DNA of 64,000 bases. It comes from Streptomyces sp. NBC_01237. GTDB lineage: Bacteria; Actinomycetota; Actinomycetes; Streptomycetales; Streptomycetaceae. Every line of letters starts with the position of its first letter. Position 1 is the first letter of the stretch. This document shows positions 22,801-30,837 of this stretch, one piece after another. The notes under the pieces were generated by a model. That model was not told the DNA's origin and searched no databases. It was given only the letters and a program-made list of their open reading frames with translations. Where the stretch lies: assembly GCF_035917275.1 (NCBI RefSeq), contig NZ_CP108508.1:3968001-4032000 (forward strand), read 5' to 3'. The translations under genes and the position numbers were made by a program.

Positions 22801-24841
22801 CGGGCCCGCCGGAGCGCGGCTGTACCGCACGGGTGACCGGGCGCGGCTGCTGGCCGACGGGAACGTGGAGTTCCTGGGACGGCTGGACGACCAGATCAAG
22901 ATCCGCGGCTACCGGATCGAGCTGGGCGAGGTGCAGGCGGTCGTGACCGCCCACCCGGCCGTGCGCGACGCGGTGGTCACGGTGCACGAGCCCACCCCGG
23001 GCGACAGGCGCCTGGTGGCGTACTGCGTGCCGGTCGCGGGCCAGGAGCTGCCGAGCGCCGCGGTGCTGGCCGACGACTGTGCCCGTCACCTGCCGGAGTA
23101 CATGGTCCCCTCCGCCTTCGTGGCGCTGGAGAGCATCCCGCTCAACGCCAACGGCAAGGTGGACCGGCGGGCGCTGGCCGCGCCGGACCGCGCGTCGATG
23201 CGCTCCGAGGACGCCTATGTGGCGCCGAGGACGGCGACGGAGCGGATGCTCGCCAAGATCTGGTCCGAGGTCCTGGGCGTCGACCAGATCGGCATCCACG
23301 ACAAGTTCTTCGAGCTGGGCGGGCACTCGATCCTGATGATTCAGGTGCTGGCCGCGGCCCGCCGCGAGGGGCTGGCCGTCTCGGTCTGGCGCATGTACCA
23401 GCACGGGACGCTGATCGACCTCGCCGCGGCGATCGACGAGGACGCGGAGGCGGCCCGCCGGGCGGCGGAGCCGGAGCCGGAGCCCGTCGTGGAGGAGGCG
23501 AAGCCCGCCGATGTGGTGATGTCGGCGGAGCTGCTCGCGACGCTGCTGGAACAGGCGTCGGGCGGCGACCGGAGCCGGCTGGCCGAGGGCCCGCTGGCAG
23601 AGGTCGCGGCGCTGCTGGGGCTGGCCGCCACGGCAACTCCCCAGGTGGATCGGGCGGATCGGACGACTGCGGCTGACCGGGCGGCTACGGCTGACCGGGC
23701 GGCTTCGGCCGCCTTCCCGCTGGACGATCTGCGCGCGCTCATGGCCGAGCACCAGGTGCCCGGCGTGAGCATCGCCGTACTCGGCGCCGACGGCTCGACC
23801 GAGCTGCACGGGGCCGGGGTGCTGTCCACCGGCGGCGACGAACCGGTCACCCCGGACACGCTGTTCCAGGTCGGCTCGATCAGCAAGCACGTCACGGCAC
23901 TGGCCGCCCTGCGGCTGGTGGCGGAGGGCCGCATCGCCCTGGACGACCCGATCGGGAAGCACCTGACCTCCTGGCGGCTCCCGGACCTCGCCACCGCCCC
24001 CGGAGAGGTCACCGTCCGCCATCTCCTGGGCCACACGGCGGGGCTGGCCCGGCACCGCAGCGTCGGGTTCCCGCCCGGCGAGGAGGTGCCCACGCTGCTG
24101 GACCTGCTGTCGGGCACCGGCCCGGTCACCACCCCGCAGGTGAAGCGGCAGCTCGTCCCCGGCTCCACGTTCCGCAAGAGCAGCACCCACTACTGGGTGC
24201 TCCAGCAGCTGCTGGAGGACGTCACCGGGGAGTCGTTCCAGGAGCTGATGGACCGGCTCGTGTTCACCCCGCTGGAGATGACGGGCAGCAGCTTCGACCA
24301 GGAGTTCCCGCTCACCGCCGGTCGCCCGGTGGCGCTCGGGCACCACGCCAAGGGCGTCGCGCTCGACGGCGGCTGGCGCAACCGCGCCCATCTCGCCGCC
24401 GCCGGACTGTGGACGACGGCCGAGGACATCGCCAGGGTCGCCCGCCAGGCGCGCGCCTCGCTGCTCGGCCTGCCGGGCGGGCTGCTGCCCACCGAGGTCG
24501 CCGGGGAGCTGCTCACCGGACACCCCGGGAGCTTCTACGGCCTCGGCACCATCGTCGACGACACCGGTGACGACGCCGAGTTCGGGCACGGCGGCGAACC
24601 CGCCGGCTACTGGAACCTCTCCCTCAGCCACCTCAGCACCGGCGTCGGACTGGTCGCCCTGACCAACTCCGACAGCGGCAAGGGCGTCGTCAAGCATCTG
24701 ACCGCCACCCTCAGCCGCCGCGAACAGAGCTTCGGCCGGGGCACGTTGATGGCCGACTGGGCGGCGGCGGGCACCGGCGACCGGGCACCGGCGAACCATC
24801 CGCTGCTGAGCGCGGTGGTCACCGAGGAGGACCGCGCATGA
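13832..24841 (+). CDS. NRPS-2: (C-A-PCP)x3 with C-terminal beta-lactamase-fold domain
   Basis: A 3669-residue subunit holding modules 3-5. Approximate domains: C3 47-490 (HHIACDAW), A3 501-1000, PCP3 GGHS near 1052; C4 1125-1545 (ENHAILDGW), A4 1570-2055, PCP4 GGHS near 2108; C5 2180-2600 (VCHAITEGW), A5 2624-3110, PCP5 GGHS near 3162; an Ala/Glu/Asp-rich linker; a serine hydrolase domain 3294-3669. Pockets read by eye: A3 D-F-W-N-V-G-M-V-H-K (threonine); A4 and A5 both D-L-P-K-V-A-E-V-G-K, as in A2. The last domain has the SxxK motif SISK and HGG, typical of class C beta-lactamases and DD-peptidases, in place of an ordinary thioesterase. It presumably releases or cyclises the chain. No E domain is present. 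Confidence 0.95.
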   Translation: MSTAAITPAGFDADGAREELLRQRLAGRRSGRRATIPRADRSAPLRLSPGQEQMWFLSRLDPDSTQYLVPLIVRLTGELDTAALAESWQRLTDRHEILRTRYGVAGEEPVQLISPAERVTLPLDDLTGLPASEREARVGSIIADDLFVPIDLARDLPVRARLIRLADDEHVLGIVFHHIACDAWSTEVIGRELSALYAALSTGTEPELPAVPVQYADFAAWQRTELSGAALEAQLDYWRTTLAGLTPIELPTDRPRRAVRDATGASVAFGVPDSLAGRLREFAQRHDATPFMVVLTAFQSLLARYTGSTDIAVGTVVSGRGRPELQGMVGFGINSLVLRAEWSDDPSFQELLARTKDTVLGAFDHQSTPFARLIDAVQPERDLSRTPLFDVALTMHGERTSAFTLPGLRAEPFQGEGNAAKYDLDLQLREAADGTLHGHLEYAVELFDRESAERLTAHLVRLLDAAVTAPHTSVAELDFLGESELDLLTAGAALSGEVTGTVHQVFEEQAHRTPDAVAVHFDGHDLTYAELNARANRVAHHLRGLGVGPETLVGVCLERGLDLLPALIGVLKAGGAYLPLDPSVPAERIGFMLEDAAVPVVVTQSAHQEMFSGIHTGPLVVLDRDAEALAGQPDTDPAPTADADSLIYVIYTSGSTGRPKGVCLTHANVLRLFTVTAEQTRFPASDVWTLFHSYAFDFSVWEMWGALLHGGSLVVVPKDVARDPDKFLDLLVERRVTVLNQTPSAFRSLVSAAREGDPRIDRLALRTVVFGGEKLEVADLRPWADRLGLAAPTLVNMYGITETTVHVTHHELGAQDLTGTGSPVGVPLDDLSIRILDRHGNPAPIGVPGEIHVAGRGIARGYLGRPGLTAERFVPDAFGAPGDRLYRSGDVARRLADGSLEFLGRNDEQVKIRGFRIELGEINAALAAQDGVLDAVVLVRESTPGDKQLVAYVVPAESVDTAPDTGDLRAALARDLPDYMVPATFVVLERLPLTVNGKLDTKALPAPAAGAVRAAGKVYAAPRTPLEHRVAAIWRDVLGVDPIGVHDSFFDLGGHSLRAINLAGHLREAGLDVSVRDIFEHRTVALLAERLADRPEVRAAHGVRPFALVTAPDRERLPEGLDDAYPMSQVQIGMVVEMLSDTGRHPYHNVTSFRIRDERPFDVAALRASVRSVIDRHDVLRTSFDLNSYAVPMQLVHSEVAVPVTERDLRGLTDDEVQLSLREFTRRERAELIGLDTPPLLRLIGHSRDDGSWWLTITENHAILDGWSHHSLLMEIVEGYRTARDGRAIETPAAPDVRFADFIAAEVTSREAGDDRAYWSGIVRDYPAFALPDAWSGDGEAGAPYRVRVPFHDLEDRLRALASAAGASLKSVLHAAHLKVMSSVTGDERFFTGLVCNARPEALGADGVYGMHLNTLPFAFDGATGTWRELVERVFAREVELWPHRSFPMPDIQREAEDGQRLVSVRFSYHDFDQVDREQVDYLASIDDSPTEFPLGVSARLGHLFLTGGRKHLDEVALDRLAGTLRQVLEAMAADPEGDAAASYLPAAERGRLLAEGTGEQADFASAPVLRRFEEQVLRTPDAPAVGFGEVSLSYAELDARANRLAHRLLASGAGAGSVVGVLLDRGPNLLASLLGVWKAGGAYVPIDPSYPAERIAAMLSTSGAVLAITEEAYADRFGALGTVLVDRDRPALEALPATAPERHEDADALAYTIFTSGSTGRPKGVGVTHRGLANHVGWAARDLAPQGTGGAPLFSSVAFDLVVPNLWAPLVTGQQVHTVPQDTDIADLGGVLAEAGPYSFIKLTPGHLDVLAEQLTAGQASALAPVLVVAGEAFTRATLDRWRALAPGTRLINEYGPTEASVGTCVYPVPEDESAEVLAIGHPLPNMTMYVLDAGLSPVSVGVPGELYVGGTGVARGYAGRPDLTAERFVPDPFGPAGARLYRTGDLARTRADGAVEFLGRLDDQVKIRGYRIEPGEIQSVVAEHPSVRDAVVVPLEGPSTGDLRLVAYYVPADGTEVTSADLAAHCATRLPDYMLPQVYVPLAEIPLNANGKTDKRALPAPEAEELDGGTPYVAPRTLTEARVAEIWCTVLERDRVGVDDGFFDLGGHSIRAVALVGALRAAGFDVGVREVFEYRTVAELSQFLTGRPAPAEPAPPVEPFALLAEEDRVRLPEGVVDAYPMSQVQLGMLVEMLADQEKRAYLNVASFRITDGTPFDGAALRRALDVVTGRHEMLRTSFHLDSFTTPLQLVAADTVIPLTVEDLRGAQDREQRVAGIMAEERSIPFDLATAPLLRMTAQVEDEGSWRLVVTVCHAITEGWSHRALLMELLDVYRELRDGTAPAAFTAPPVRYADFIAAELASLESADDRAYWRHVIGRYAPFALPPVWEGDTSAPREKYRVAVPVHDLEPRLRALATSAQVSFKSVLLAAHLKVMSMVTEEDAFFSGLVCSARPESPGAERVYGMYLNTLPFAFDRASGSWSDLVRQVFAREAEVWDRRRFPMPVIQRDADLGRLLHVRFSYQDFDHVDTKLVDAEASSGEGGTEFALAVSAVSGHLLLTTHTHALGRGHADRLTGLYRQVLEAMAADPGGSAEATFLPEGEHAWLREQNATGREFPERTVLRRFEEQAARTPHAVAVSHRGEEVAYAELDARADRVAHRLVAAGIGAESAVAVLLDRSPGLIATLLGVWKAGGAYVPIDPSYPAERIASMCESAGVVAAVTEPPYADGFPTGVPVLLLEDLERAGTDDGTGTAPARSEDPDRLAYVIFTSGSTGRPKGVQIPHRGLANHVAWAAEDLASRGTGGAPLFSSVAFDLVVPNLWGPLVTGQAVHVVAQDTAPADLSAALLASGPYSFVKLTPGHLDILTEQLTTEQVERLSQVYVVAGEALPGETANRSLEVLGEGRMINEYGPTEASVGSTIHPVTGHVALDVVPIGRPLPNMTAYVLDASMRPVPAGVLGELYVGGTGVARGYAGRPDLTAERFVPDPFGPAGARLYRTGDRARLLADGNVEFLGRLDDQIKIRGYRIELGEVQAVVTAHPAVRDAVVTVHEPTPGDRRLVAYCVPVAGQELPSAAVLADDCARHLPEYMVPSAFVALESIPLNANGKVDRRALAAPDRASMRSEDAYVAPRTATERMLAKIWSEVLGVDQIGIHDKFFELGGHSILMIQVLAAARREGLAVSVWRMYQHGTLIDLAAAIDEDAEAARRAAEPEPEPVVEEAKPADVVMSAELLATLLEQASGGDRSRLAEGPLAEVAALLGLAATATPQVDRADRTTAADRAATADRAASAAFPLDDLRALMAEHQVPGVSIAVLGADGSTELHGAGVLSTGGDEPVTPDTLFQVGSISKHVTALAALRLVAEGRIALDDPIGKHLTSWRLPDLATAPGEVTVRHLLGHTAGLARHRSVGFPPGEEVPTLLDLLSGTGPVTTPQVKRQLVPGSTFRKSSTHYWVLQQLLEDVTGESFQELMDRLVFTPLEMTGSSFDQEFPLTAGRPVALGHHAKGVALDGGWRNRAHLAAAGLWTTAEDIARVARQARASLLGLPGGLLPTEVAGELLTGHPGSFYGLGTIVDDTGDDAEFGHGGEPAGYWNLSLSHLSTGVGLVALTNSDSGKGVVKHLTATLSRREQSFGRGTLMADWAAAGTGDRAPANHPLLSAVVTEEDRA
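18682..19999 (+). repeat. Near-identical A-domain segment, copy 2 (A4)
   Basis: Partner of the A2 segment at 12155-13478. The similarity falls away in the flanking C and PCP coding parts, so the exchanged unit is the adenylation domain. Both copies have the same pocket residues. Confidence 0.85.
23713..24838 (+). other. Serine beta-lactamase/PBP-fold release domain within NRPS-2
   Basis: Residues about 3294-3669 of NRPS-2 match the class C beta-lactamase/esterase family: nucleophile motif [22 protein letters not shown], the family-typical helix LLEDVTG, and [11 protein letters not shown] (the KTG-equivalent HGG). The tyrosine motif YxN normally found before the helix reads KSS here ([15 protein letters not shown]), so the general base differs from standard members. 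Stand-alone PBP-type thioesterases such as SurE cyclise peptides; fusion at the end of an NRPS is less usual. A conventional GxSxG thioesterase domain is absent from the protein. Confidence 0.85.
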
Positions 24842-25869
24842 CAGGACGAGCACACCCGACCCCGCGCCGGCAGACCGATCCGGAGGACACCGTGCAGGAC
24901 TCATCCGTACGCCACCTGATATCCATCGACGACCTCACCGACCAGGACATCGACACCATCGTCGCCGACGGCTGCGCGTTCGCCTCCGACGGCGTCCGCG
25001 GCGAACGGCCGCTGACCGACGAGGTGGTGGGCGTCTACTTCAGCAAGACGTCCACCCGGACCCGTACCGCGTTCTCCAGCGGCGCGCTGCGGCTCGGCGC
25101 CTCGCTGCTCACCTACGGGCCCGGCGACCTCCAGCTCAACACCGGGGAGACCAGCGAGGACACCGGGGCCGTGCTGTCCCGGATGCTCGATGTGCTGGTC
25201 GCCCGGACCGCGGGCGACCCGGCGGAGATGCGGGCCTGGGCCCGGCAGGACCGCATGTCCGTCATCAACGCGATGAGCGCCGACGAACACCCCACCCAGG
25301 CGCTCACCGACCTCACCACGCTCCGGATGACGTTCGGCCGCCTCACCGGCCTGCGCGTCCTGTACGTCGGCGAGGGCAACAACTCCGCCGCCGCCCTGGC
25401 CCTCGCGCTCACCCGCTTCGAGGGCACCGAGCTGGAGCTGCGCACCCCGCCCGGCTACGGGCTCGACCCGGCGACGCTCCGACGGGCCGAGCGGAACGCG
25501 GGCGTCTCGGGCGCGCGCATCCGCGAACGCCACGACATGGCGGACCTGCCCGAAGGGTTCGACGCCATCTACACCACCCGCTGGCAGACCACCGGCACGG
25601 CGAAGGCCGATCCCGACTGGCGCACGGTCTTCGCCCCCTTCCAGGTGTCCGAAGCGCTCTGGGACACCAGCCCCAAGGCGGTCTTCCTGCACGACCTGCC
25701 CGCGCACCGGGGCGACGAGGTCACCGGCGGGGTGCTGGACGGGCCCCGGAGCATCGCCTTCGAGCAGGCCGAGAACAAGATGCACAGCGCGATGGCGGTA
25801 CTGAAGTGGTGCCGCGCGGGGGCCTCGGGCACCCCGGCGGCCTCCACGGGCGCCGCGCAGCGCGGATGA
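24838..25869 (+). CDS. Ornithine/aspartate carbamoyltransferase-family enzyme
   Basis: A 343-residue carbamoyltransferase. The carbamoyl-phosphate motif is STRTR (in KTSTRTRTAF, near residue 70), with a second conserved motif DEHPTQAL near 147. The ornithine-binding HCLP motif reads HDLP (HDLPAHRGDEV, near 284) and the SMG loop reads TTG (TRWQTTGTA), so the amino acceptor is probably not ornithine. With SbnA/SbnB homologues in the operon, the best candidate is diaminopropionate, giving 3-ureidoalanine, in free or carrier-bound form. Viomycin and zwittermicin pathways use related enzymes for ureido groups. The ATG at 24838 overlaps the NRPS-2 stop (ATGA); a GTG at 24892 after GGAGG is an alternative start and would give 325 residues. 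Confidence 0.88.
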   Translation: MTGRAHPTPRRQTDPEDTVQDSSVRHLISIDDLTDQDIDTIVADGCAFASDGVRGERPLTDEVVGVYFSKTSTRTRTAFSSGALRLGASLLTYGPGDLQLNTGETSEDTGAVLSRMLDVLVARTAGDPAEMRAWARQDRMSVINAMSADEHPTQALTDLTTLRMTFGRLTGLRVLYVGEGNNSAAALALALTRFEGTELELRTPPGYGLDPATLRRAERNAGVSGARIRERHDMADLPEGFDAIYTTRWQTTGTAKADPDWRTVFAPFQVSEALWDTSPKAVFLHDLPAHRGDEVTGGVLDGPRSIAFEQAENKMHSAMAVLKWCRAGASGTPAASTGAAQRG

Positions 25870-27200
25870 GCATCACCGGCGAAGCGGCGCCGCCGGTGGC
25901 GGACGCGGCGGGACCCTCCCCGGTCCCGCTGCGCCGCAACCGCGACTTCCTGCTGCTGTGGAGCGGCGCGGGGCTCACCCTCCTCGGCTCCCGCGCCTCC
26001 TCCGTGGCCTACCCGCTGCTGCTGCTCTGGTCCACCGGATCGGCGTCGGCGGCGGCCGTGGCGGGGTTCGCCGCGCAACTGCCGCAGCTGCTCATCCAGT
26101 TGCCGGCCGGTGCGCTGGTGGACCGCTGGGACCGCAAACGGATGATGATCCTGTGCAGCGCGGGGTGCGCCCTGAGCGCGGTCGGTGTCGTCGTCGCGGT
26201 GGCCCTCGGGCGGGTGTGGCTGCCGCATCTGGCCGCCGCCGCGTTCGTCGAGGGCACCCTGATGGTCTGCTACCGGCTGGCCGAGCGGGCCGGCGTACGC
26301 CATGTGGTCCCGGCGTCGCAGCTGACGGCGGCGCTCGCCGGGAACGAGGCGCGGGGACGGGCCGCCGGGCTCATCGGGCAGCCCGCCGGAAGCGTCGCGT
26401 TCGCGGCGGTCAGGTGGTCGCCGTTCCTGCTGGCCGGAGTGGCGCACCTGCTCTCGCTGGCCGCGGTCCTGCTGATCAGGAAGCCGTTCCAGCAGCCCCG
26501 GAGGTCGGCCGCGCGGCGCAGGATCGGCCCCGAGATCGCCGAAGGGGTGCGGTGGCTGTGGCAGCGCCGCTTCCTGCGGCGGATCACGCTGCTGATCTCC
26601 GGCAGCAACGTGGTCTTCCAGGCGCTCGCGCTGCTGCCCGCCTTCGTCCTGTACGAGGACGGCCTCTCGGCCGGGACGGTGGGCGTGATCGCCGCGATCA
26701 GCGGGGCCGGCGGGGCCTGCGGGGCGCTCACCGGGGGCTGGACCACGCGCCGGCTCGGGCTGCCCGTGCTGGTCTGCGCGGCCCTGGCGGCCTGGGCCCT
26801 CCTGGTCCCGGCCCTGGCCCTGACCAGGTCCCCCGTCGTGCTCGGGGCGCTGTTCGCCGGGATGAGCTTCGTCGGCGGGGTGGTCAACGTCGCCGGGGGG
26901 ATCTACCAGGTCGAGATCACGCCCGACCCGCTCCAGGGACGCGTCAACAGCGTGCTCCAGCTGTTCGGTTCGGGGGCCAACTCGCTCGGCGTCCTGGCCG
27001 GCGGGCTGCTCCTGGACGCCTTCGGCGCCGCGGTCACCGCCGCCGCCCTCGGCGCGGTGATGGCCCTGCTGGCGCTCACCGCCGCCCTGTCCAAGCTCTC
27101 CCGGCTCCACCGGCTCACTCACGCATCACCCGCACCATCCACCACACCGTCCGACACACCACCCGACGCACCGTCCGACAAACAAGGAGAAACCGCATGA
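25866..27200 (+). CDS. MFS exporter, EntS-like
   Basis: A 444-residue membrane protein with about 10-12 hydrophobic segments and the MFS loop signature GALVDRWDRKRMM between the second and third. It belongs to the MFS_3/EntS-like group, which includes exporters of siderophores and other peptides. Its location inside the biosynthetic operon, overlapping the carbamoyltransferase stop (ATGA) and followed by a dioxygenase gene with the same overlap, suggests export of the product or self-protection. The C-terminus ends in a short Ser/Thr/Pro/Asp-rich tail. Substrate is inferred from context only. Confidence 0.87.
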   Translation: MSITGEAAPPVADAAGPSPVPLRRNRDFLLLWSGAGLTLLGSRASSVAYPLLLLWSTGSASAAAVAGFAAQLPQLLIQLPAGALVDRWDRKRMMILCSAGCALSAVGVVVAVALGRVWLPHLAAAAFVEGTLMVCYRLAERAGVRHVVPASQLTAALAGNEARGRAAGLIGQPAGSVAFAAVRWSPFLLAGVAHLLSLAAVLLIRKPFQQPRRSAARRRIGPEIAEGVRWLWQRRFLRRITLLISGSNVVFQALALLPAFVLYEDGLSAGTVGVIAAISGAGGACGALTGGWTTRRLGLPVLVCAALAAWALLVPALALTRSPVVLGALFAGMSFVGGVVNVAGGIYQVEITPDPLQGRVNSVLQLFGSGANSLGVLAGGLLLDAFGAAVTAAALGAVMALLALTAALSKLSRLHRLTHASPAPSTTPSDTPPDAPSDKQGETA

Positions 27201-28138
27201 ACGCGTCCACCAGCTGGGTTCCGCTCGTCATCACTCCCGAGAACGCCGGGGTGGAGGCATCGAGCGCGGGTCTGTTCGAGGTGGTGAGCGACACCTCGGC
27301 CATCTCCGACCAGCTCGTCAAGGAGAAGGCCCTGATCTTCCGCGGCTTCGGTGTCACCGAGGACGAGCTCGAAAAGATCATGAACGAGCTGCTGCCCAAC
27401 CGGCTGGCCTATGTGCACGGCAACTCGCCCCGTACGAAGGTCGGCAAGAACGTCTACACCTCCACGGAGTACCCGCAGGAGTTCACCATCTCGATGCACA
27501 ACGAGATGTCGTACGCCCACCAGTGGCCGGCCCGGCTGCTGTTCTTCTGCCAGCAGGCCGCCGAGACCGGCGGGGCGACCCCGGTCACGGACTCCGCGCT
27601 GTGGCTGGAGTCCCTGGACCCCGAGGTCCGCGAGGCGTTCAGGGGCGGCGTGCGCTACCAGCAGAACCTCCATGACGGCTTCGGCCTCGGCAAGAGCTGG
27701 CAGGACACCTTCGAGACGAAGGACCGGGCCGAGGTCGAGACCTTCCTCGGCAACACCGGCGCCACCTGGGAGTGGAAGCCCGACGGCTCGCTGCGCGTCA
27801 GCCAGGTGCGCCCGTCCACCGCGATCCACCCGGTGACCGGCGCGGAGGTCTGGTTCAACCAGTCCGACCAGTGGCACCCGGCGGGCCTCGGCGACGACAC
27901 CGCCGCCGCGCTGGCGGCGATCCTCCCGGCGGACGAGCTGCCCCAGTCGGTGACGTTCGCCGACGGCTCGCCGATCCCGGACGACTACGTCATCCAGGTC
28001 CGCGACCGGGGCCTGGCGGCGGCGCAGAACTGCGACTGGCGCACCGGTGACCTGATGCTCATCGACAACATGCTCGTGTCGCACGGCCGCCGCCCGTTCA
28101 CGGGTGCGCGCCGCGTGCTCGTGGCGATGTCCGACTGA
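27197..28138 (+). CDS. SyrP/TauD-family Fe(II)/2-oxoglutarate dioxygenase 1
   Basis: A 313-residue TauD/TfdA family protein closest in pattern to SyrP. The iron site is HxE rather than the commoner HxD (SMHNEMSYAHQWP, near residue 100), with the distal His in DNMLVSHGRRPF near 296 and the 2-oxoglutarate arginine shortly after (GARRVLVAM). SyrP hydroxylates the beta carbon of a carrier-bound aspartyl residue, so this enzyme may beta-hydroxylate one of the Asn-like residues loaded by A2, A4 or A5. The ATG overlaps the MFS stop (ATGA). Which residue is modified, and whether free or carrier-bound, cannot be told from sequence. Confidence 0.88.
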   Translation: MNASTSWVPLVITPENAGVEASSAGLFEVVSDTSAISDQLVKEKALIFRGFGVTEDELEKIMNELLPNRLAYVHGNSPRTKVGKNVYTSTEYPQEFTISMHNEMSYAHQWPARLLFFCQQAAETGGATPVTDSALWLESLDPEVREAFRGGVRYQQNLHDGFGLGKSWQDTFETKDRAEVETFLGNTGATWEWKPDGSLRVSQVRPSTAIHPVTGAEVWFNQSDQWHPAGLGDDTAAALAAILPADELPQSVTFADGSPIPDDYVIQVRDRGLAAAQNCDWRTGDLMLIDNMLVSHGRRPFTGARRVLVAMSD

Positions 28139-28143
28139 GCCGG

Positions 28144-28941
28144 GTGAGCACCACCGAGCGCGAGTACCGCGCACTGTGGGACAGCGGCGGCACGCACGTC
28201 TGGCAGGGCACCACCCACGGTGCCCCGCCCGGCGCCGACCTGCGGCTCCTCTCCGCCGCCGAGCGCACGGTGATGCGCCGCAGACCGCCAGCCGAGGGGC
28301 AGCGGTACGCGGGCGCGCACATCGCCGTACGCCGGGTCCTGGCCCGGTACCTGGAGGTACCTCCGGCCGGAATCCGGTTCGGCACGAAGCCCTGTCCCTG
28401 GTGCGCGGACCCCGATCACGGCAGACCGGTCGTGATCGGGCCGCCCACCGCCCTCGACTTCAACCTCTCCCACGCGGGGCCGCACTGGGCCCTCGCGGTG
28501 ACCACCTCGGGACAGGTCGGCGTCGATGTGGAGGACGGCAGGTCGGGAAACCCGGCCGGCGCCGCCTCCCTGGTCATGTCCCCATCCGAACTGGCCCATC
28601 TGGACGGCCTGCTGGACGACGGCGCACGACAGGCCGCCTTCCTGCGGTGCTGGACCCGCAAGGAGGCGGTTGTGAAGGCGATCGGCACCGGTATCACCGC
28701 GGACCTCAAGGCCCTGGAGGTCCGCCCCGAGCACCCGGGCCCCCTGGTCGTGCACGGCGGCGAACCGTCGGGCGGCGACGACTGGCTGGTCCAGGACCTG
28801 CCCAGCGAGCGCGGCCTGTTCGTGGCACTCGCCCGCCCGGCCGGCTCCACCGGACCGGTGCTCCTGCGCGATCCGCACGCCCCGGACGCCGCGGCCCGGC
28901 AGCCGGGCTCCCACTCCGTCCTCGAACCCTTCCGCTCCTGA
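28144..28941 (+). CDS. Sfp-type 4'-phosphopantetheinyl transferase
   Basis: A 265-residue Sfp-family transferase that should move phosphopantetheine from CoA to the serines of the five PCP domains and the free ACP. Diagnostic motifs are FNLSHAG, VGVDVED near residue 125 (metal-binding Asp and Glu) and WTRKEAVVKAIGTG near 170. The GTG start lies five bases after the preceding stop, so it belongs to the same operon. A cluster-borne transferase implies the pathway can activate its own carriers. Confidence 0.95.
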   Translation: MSTTEREYRALWDSGGTHVWQGTTHGAPPGADLRLLSAAERTVMRRRPPAEGQRYAGAHIAVRRVLARYLEVPPAGIRFGTKPCPWCADPDHGRPVVIGPPTALDFNLSHAGPHWALAVTTSGQVGVDVEDGRSGNPAGAASLVMSPSELAHLDGLLDDGARQAAFLRCWTRKEAVVKAIGTGITADLKALEVRPEHPGPLVVHGGEPSGGDDWLVQDLPSERGLFVALARPAGSTGPVLLRDPHAPDAAARQPGSHSVLEPFRS

Positions 28942-28956
28942 AGGAGCCGACACCTC

Positions 28957-29928
28957 ATGACGACATCAGCGATCACCCTGCCCACCGGCACCGACCTGCC
29001 CGGACATCTGCCCCGCGTCTTCCTGGCGCCCGGCCCCGACACCGAGGTCAGCGCCTTCATCACCCGCAACAGACCGGAGCTGCGCGCCGCCCTCACCGAG
29101 CGGGGAGCCGTGCTGCTGCGCGGCTTCCGGGTCGAGGGCGTGGACGGCTTCAACGGGTCCGTGCACGCCCTGTCCGGGATGCCGCCCCTGACGTACGCGG
29201 AGCGCTCCTCGCCGCGCAGCACCATCAAGGGGCAGGTGTACACCTCGACCGACTATCCGGCGGACGAGGAGATCTTCCTGCACAACGAGAACTCCTACCA
29301 GGCGGTCTGGCCCCACGCGCTGTACTTCTTCTGCATCGAGCCGGCGATCACCCTGGGCGCCACCCCGCTCGCGGACATCCGCAAGGTGTACGCGGCCATC
29401 GACCCGGACGTACGGGAGGAGTTCACCCGGCGCCGCTGGCGTGTGGTGCGCAACTTCCACCAGGACTTCGGGGTCCCGTGGCAGCAGGCGTTCAACACCG
29501 ACGACCGGGACGCGGTCGCCGCGTACTGCCGTGACAAGGGCATCGGCGTGGAGTTCACCGAGGGCGGCATGCGGACCACCGCGATCCGCGACGCGGTGCA
29601 CAGCCACCCGGTGACGGGCGAGCCGGTGTGGTTCAACCACATCACGTTCTTCCACGTCAGCACGCTGGGAGCGGACGTCAGGGAGGGCCTGGAGGAGATC
29701 TTCGCGCCCGAGGACCTGCCGACCAACTCGTACTACGGGGACGGCGCGCCGATCCCGGACGACGTGGTGGCGCATCTGCGCCAGTGCTACCGGGACGCCA
29801 GTACCCGGTTCGACTGGGAGCGCCACGACATCCTGGTGGTGGACAACATGCTCGCCGCGCACGCCCGCGAGCCGTTCACCGGTCCGCGCAGGATCGCGGT
29901 GGCGATGGCGGAGCCGTCCGCGGGCTGA
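28957..29928 (+). CDS. SyrP/TauD-family Fe(II)/2-oxoglutarate dioxygenase 2
   Basis: A 323-residue relative of the dioxygenase at 27197-28138, with the same layout: HxE in FLHNENSYQAVWP near residue 109, distal His in DNMLAAHAREPF near 303, then GPRRIAVAM. The two are clearly homologous but well diverged, so they probably act on different residues or positions rather than being redundant. Last gene of the rightward operon; GAAGGAG lies before the ATG and a strong hairpin lies 26 bp after the stop. Role by inference: beta-hydroxylation of an Asn/Asp-like residue or of diaminopropionate-derived material. Confidence 0.88.
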   Translation: MTTSAITLPTGTDLPGHLPRVFLAPGPDTEVSAFITRNRPELRAALTERGAVLLRGFRVEGVDGFNGSVHALSGMPPLTYAERSSPRSTIKGQVYTSTDYPADEEIFLHNENSYQAVWPHALYFFCIEPAITLGATPLADIRKVYAAIDPDVREEFTRRRWRVVRNFHQDFGVPWQQAFNTDDRDAVAAYCRDKGIGVEFTEGGMRTTAIRDAVHSHPVTGEPVWFNHITFFHVSTLGADVREGLEEIFAPEDLPTNSYYGDGAPIPDDVVAHLRQCYRDASTRFDWERHDILVVDNMLAAHAREPFTGPRRIAVAMAEPSAG

Positions 29929-29954
29929 CGTACCAGGAGACACGCACCGGCACC

Positions 29955-29999
29955 ACTGAGTCCGCCGCCGCACCGAAGAGGTGCGGCGGCGGACTCAGT
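29955..29999. terminator. Bidirectional hairpin terminator
   Basis: A perfect 20-bp inverted repeat (arms 29955-29974 and 29980-29999) with a five-base GAAGA loop. It sits between the convergent dioxygenase and methyltransferase genes, so it can stop transcription from both sides. There is no T-run, as is usual in Streptomyces. Confidence 0.9.
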
Positions 30000-30035
30000 C
30001 GCGGGGCCGGTACCGCGCCGGGGCGGGGCACGGGG

Positions 30036-30704
30036 TCAGCAGTGCCCCGTGCCGCCCGTGGCCACGCATGTGCCGCCCGTGGCCACGCATGTGCAGCCGT
30101 GCCCCTCCGGCCCGTACAGCCGGCGGATCGGCTTGATGTCGCGCGGCCGCCTGCTGTGGTAGACGAACGCGGGCGGCAGGTTGCCCCACACGGTGCGGCC
30201 CGCCACCACCTCCTCGAAGTTCACGCCGAGCATCCGGCGGAACCGCCTGGCCGGCGCGAGCCGCATCGCGTGGACGTATCCGAAGGTCGTGAACGCCCCG
30301 TCCACCGGAAGCACATCGCGGACGGCGCACAGCGTCTCGTGCTGCACATGTCCGGGCAGCGACACCCACGGCAGACCGCTGATGACGACGTCCGCCGTGC
30401 CGTGGCCGCACTCGGCCAGCAGCCGCGGCAGCCGGGAGGCGTCGGCGGTGAGCACCTCGACCCGTGGGAAGCGTCTGCGCAGGGAGTCGGCCAGCCGGGG
30501 GTTGATCTCCACGGCCACGTGGTGACCGCGGCCGCCCAGCAGCTCCTGGATCATTCCGGTGAACGCGCCGGTACCCGGTCCGAGTTCGACGACCACGGGG
30601 TCACCGGCCTCGGGTACGGGGGCCGTTACCGCCGCAGCGAGCCTGCGCGAGCTCGGCGCCACCGCGCCGACCTGCAAGGGGGACCGCAGAAACTCATGGA
30701 GCAT
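30036..30704 (-). CDS. Class I SAM-dependent methyltransferase (PmtA/rRNA-methylase-like)
   Basis: A 222-residue methyltransferase. The SAM-binding motif VELGPGTGAFTG is followed by AVEINPR, a DASRL segment and GLPWVSLP at the place of the NPPY-like motif. This pattern occurs in phospholipid N-methyltransferases and in proteins annotated as rRNA adenine dimethylase-like. It could methylate lipid, rRNA or the product; sequence does not decide. The start at 30704 (MLHEFLRSPLQVGAVAPSS) fits the family; a TTG about 24 bp upstream is possible. The C-terminus ends in a Cys/Gly/Thr-rich tail with two copies of CVATGGT, encoded by a 21-bp tandem repeat. Confidence 0.75.
   Translation of the reverse strand: MLHEFLRSPLQVGAVAPSSRRLAAAVTAPVPEAGDPVVVELGPGTGAFTGMIQELLGGRGHHVAVEINPRLADSLRRRFPRVEVLTADASRLPRLLAECGHGTADVVISGLPWVSLPGHVQHETLCAVRDVLPVDGAFTTFGYVHAMRLAPARRFRRMLGVNFEEVVAGRTVWGNLPPAFVYHSRRPRDIKPIRRLYGPEGHGCTCVATGGTCVATGGTGHC
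30050..30091. repeat. Two tandem 21-bp repeats
   Basis: Two identical adjacent copies (30050-30070 and 30071-30091) near the 3' end of the methyltransferase gene. Each adds seven residues, CVATGGT, to the protein tail without shifting the frame. The tail also contains further Cys residues and a final His-Cys. Confidence 0.85.
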
Positions 30705-30837
30705 CACCCCGGTGTCGCTCGTCAACGTGCTCTGCCTCTCAGGTTCGTATGGTGATGGCCGCTCGCCGTCCCGGGCCGCGGACGGCCCGGGGCCGCCGTC
30801 GGCCCCGGACCGCTCCGGGCCCCTGCCGGAGCCCGGA

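Noticed and set aside
13832..24841. Dual epimerisation/condensation activity of C4 and C5
   Set aside because: The extra N-terminal His motif of dual domains was not found, so D-residues are not predicted.
13430..24904. A 3824-codon open frame on the minus strand
   Set aside because: It is antisense to NRPS-2 and made of Arg/Gly/His/Val-rich low-complexity sequence; it is a by-product of strong GC bias at third positions.
1..29928. Identity as a viomycin/capreomycin-type cluster
   Set aside because: SbnA/SbnB and carbamoyltransferase homologues are shared, but the FAAL/ACP lipid genes, the Thr module and the absence of capreomycidine genes do not fit.
1..29928. Siderophore cluster (EntS-like exporter, SyrP-like enzymes)
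   Set aside because: No hydroxamate or catechol genes, siderophore-binding protein or iron-box is seen, and neighbours look like antibiotic export and sensing. Not fully excluded.
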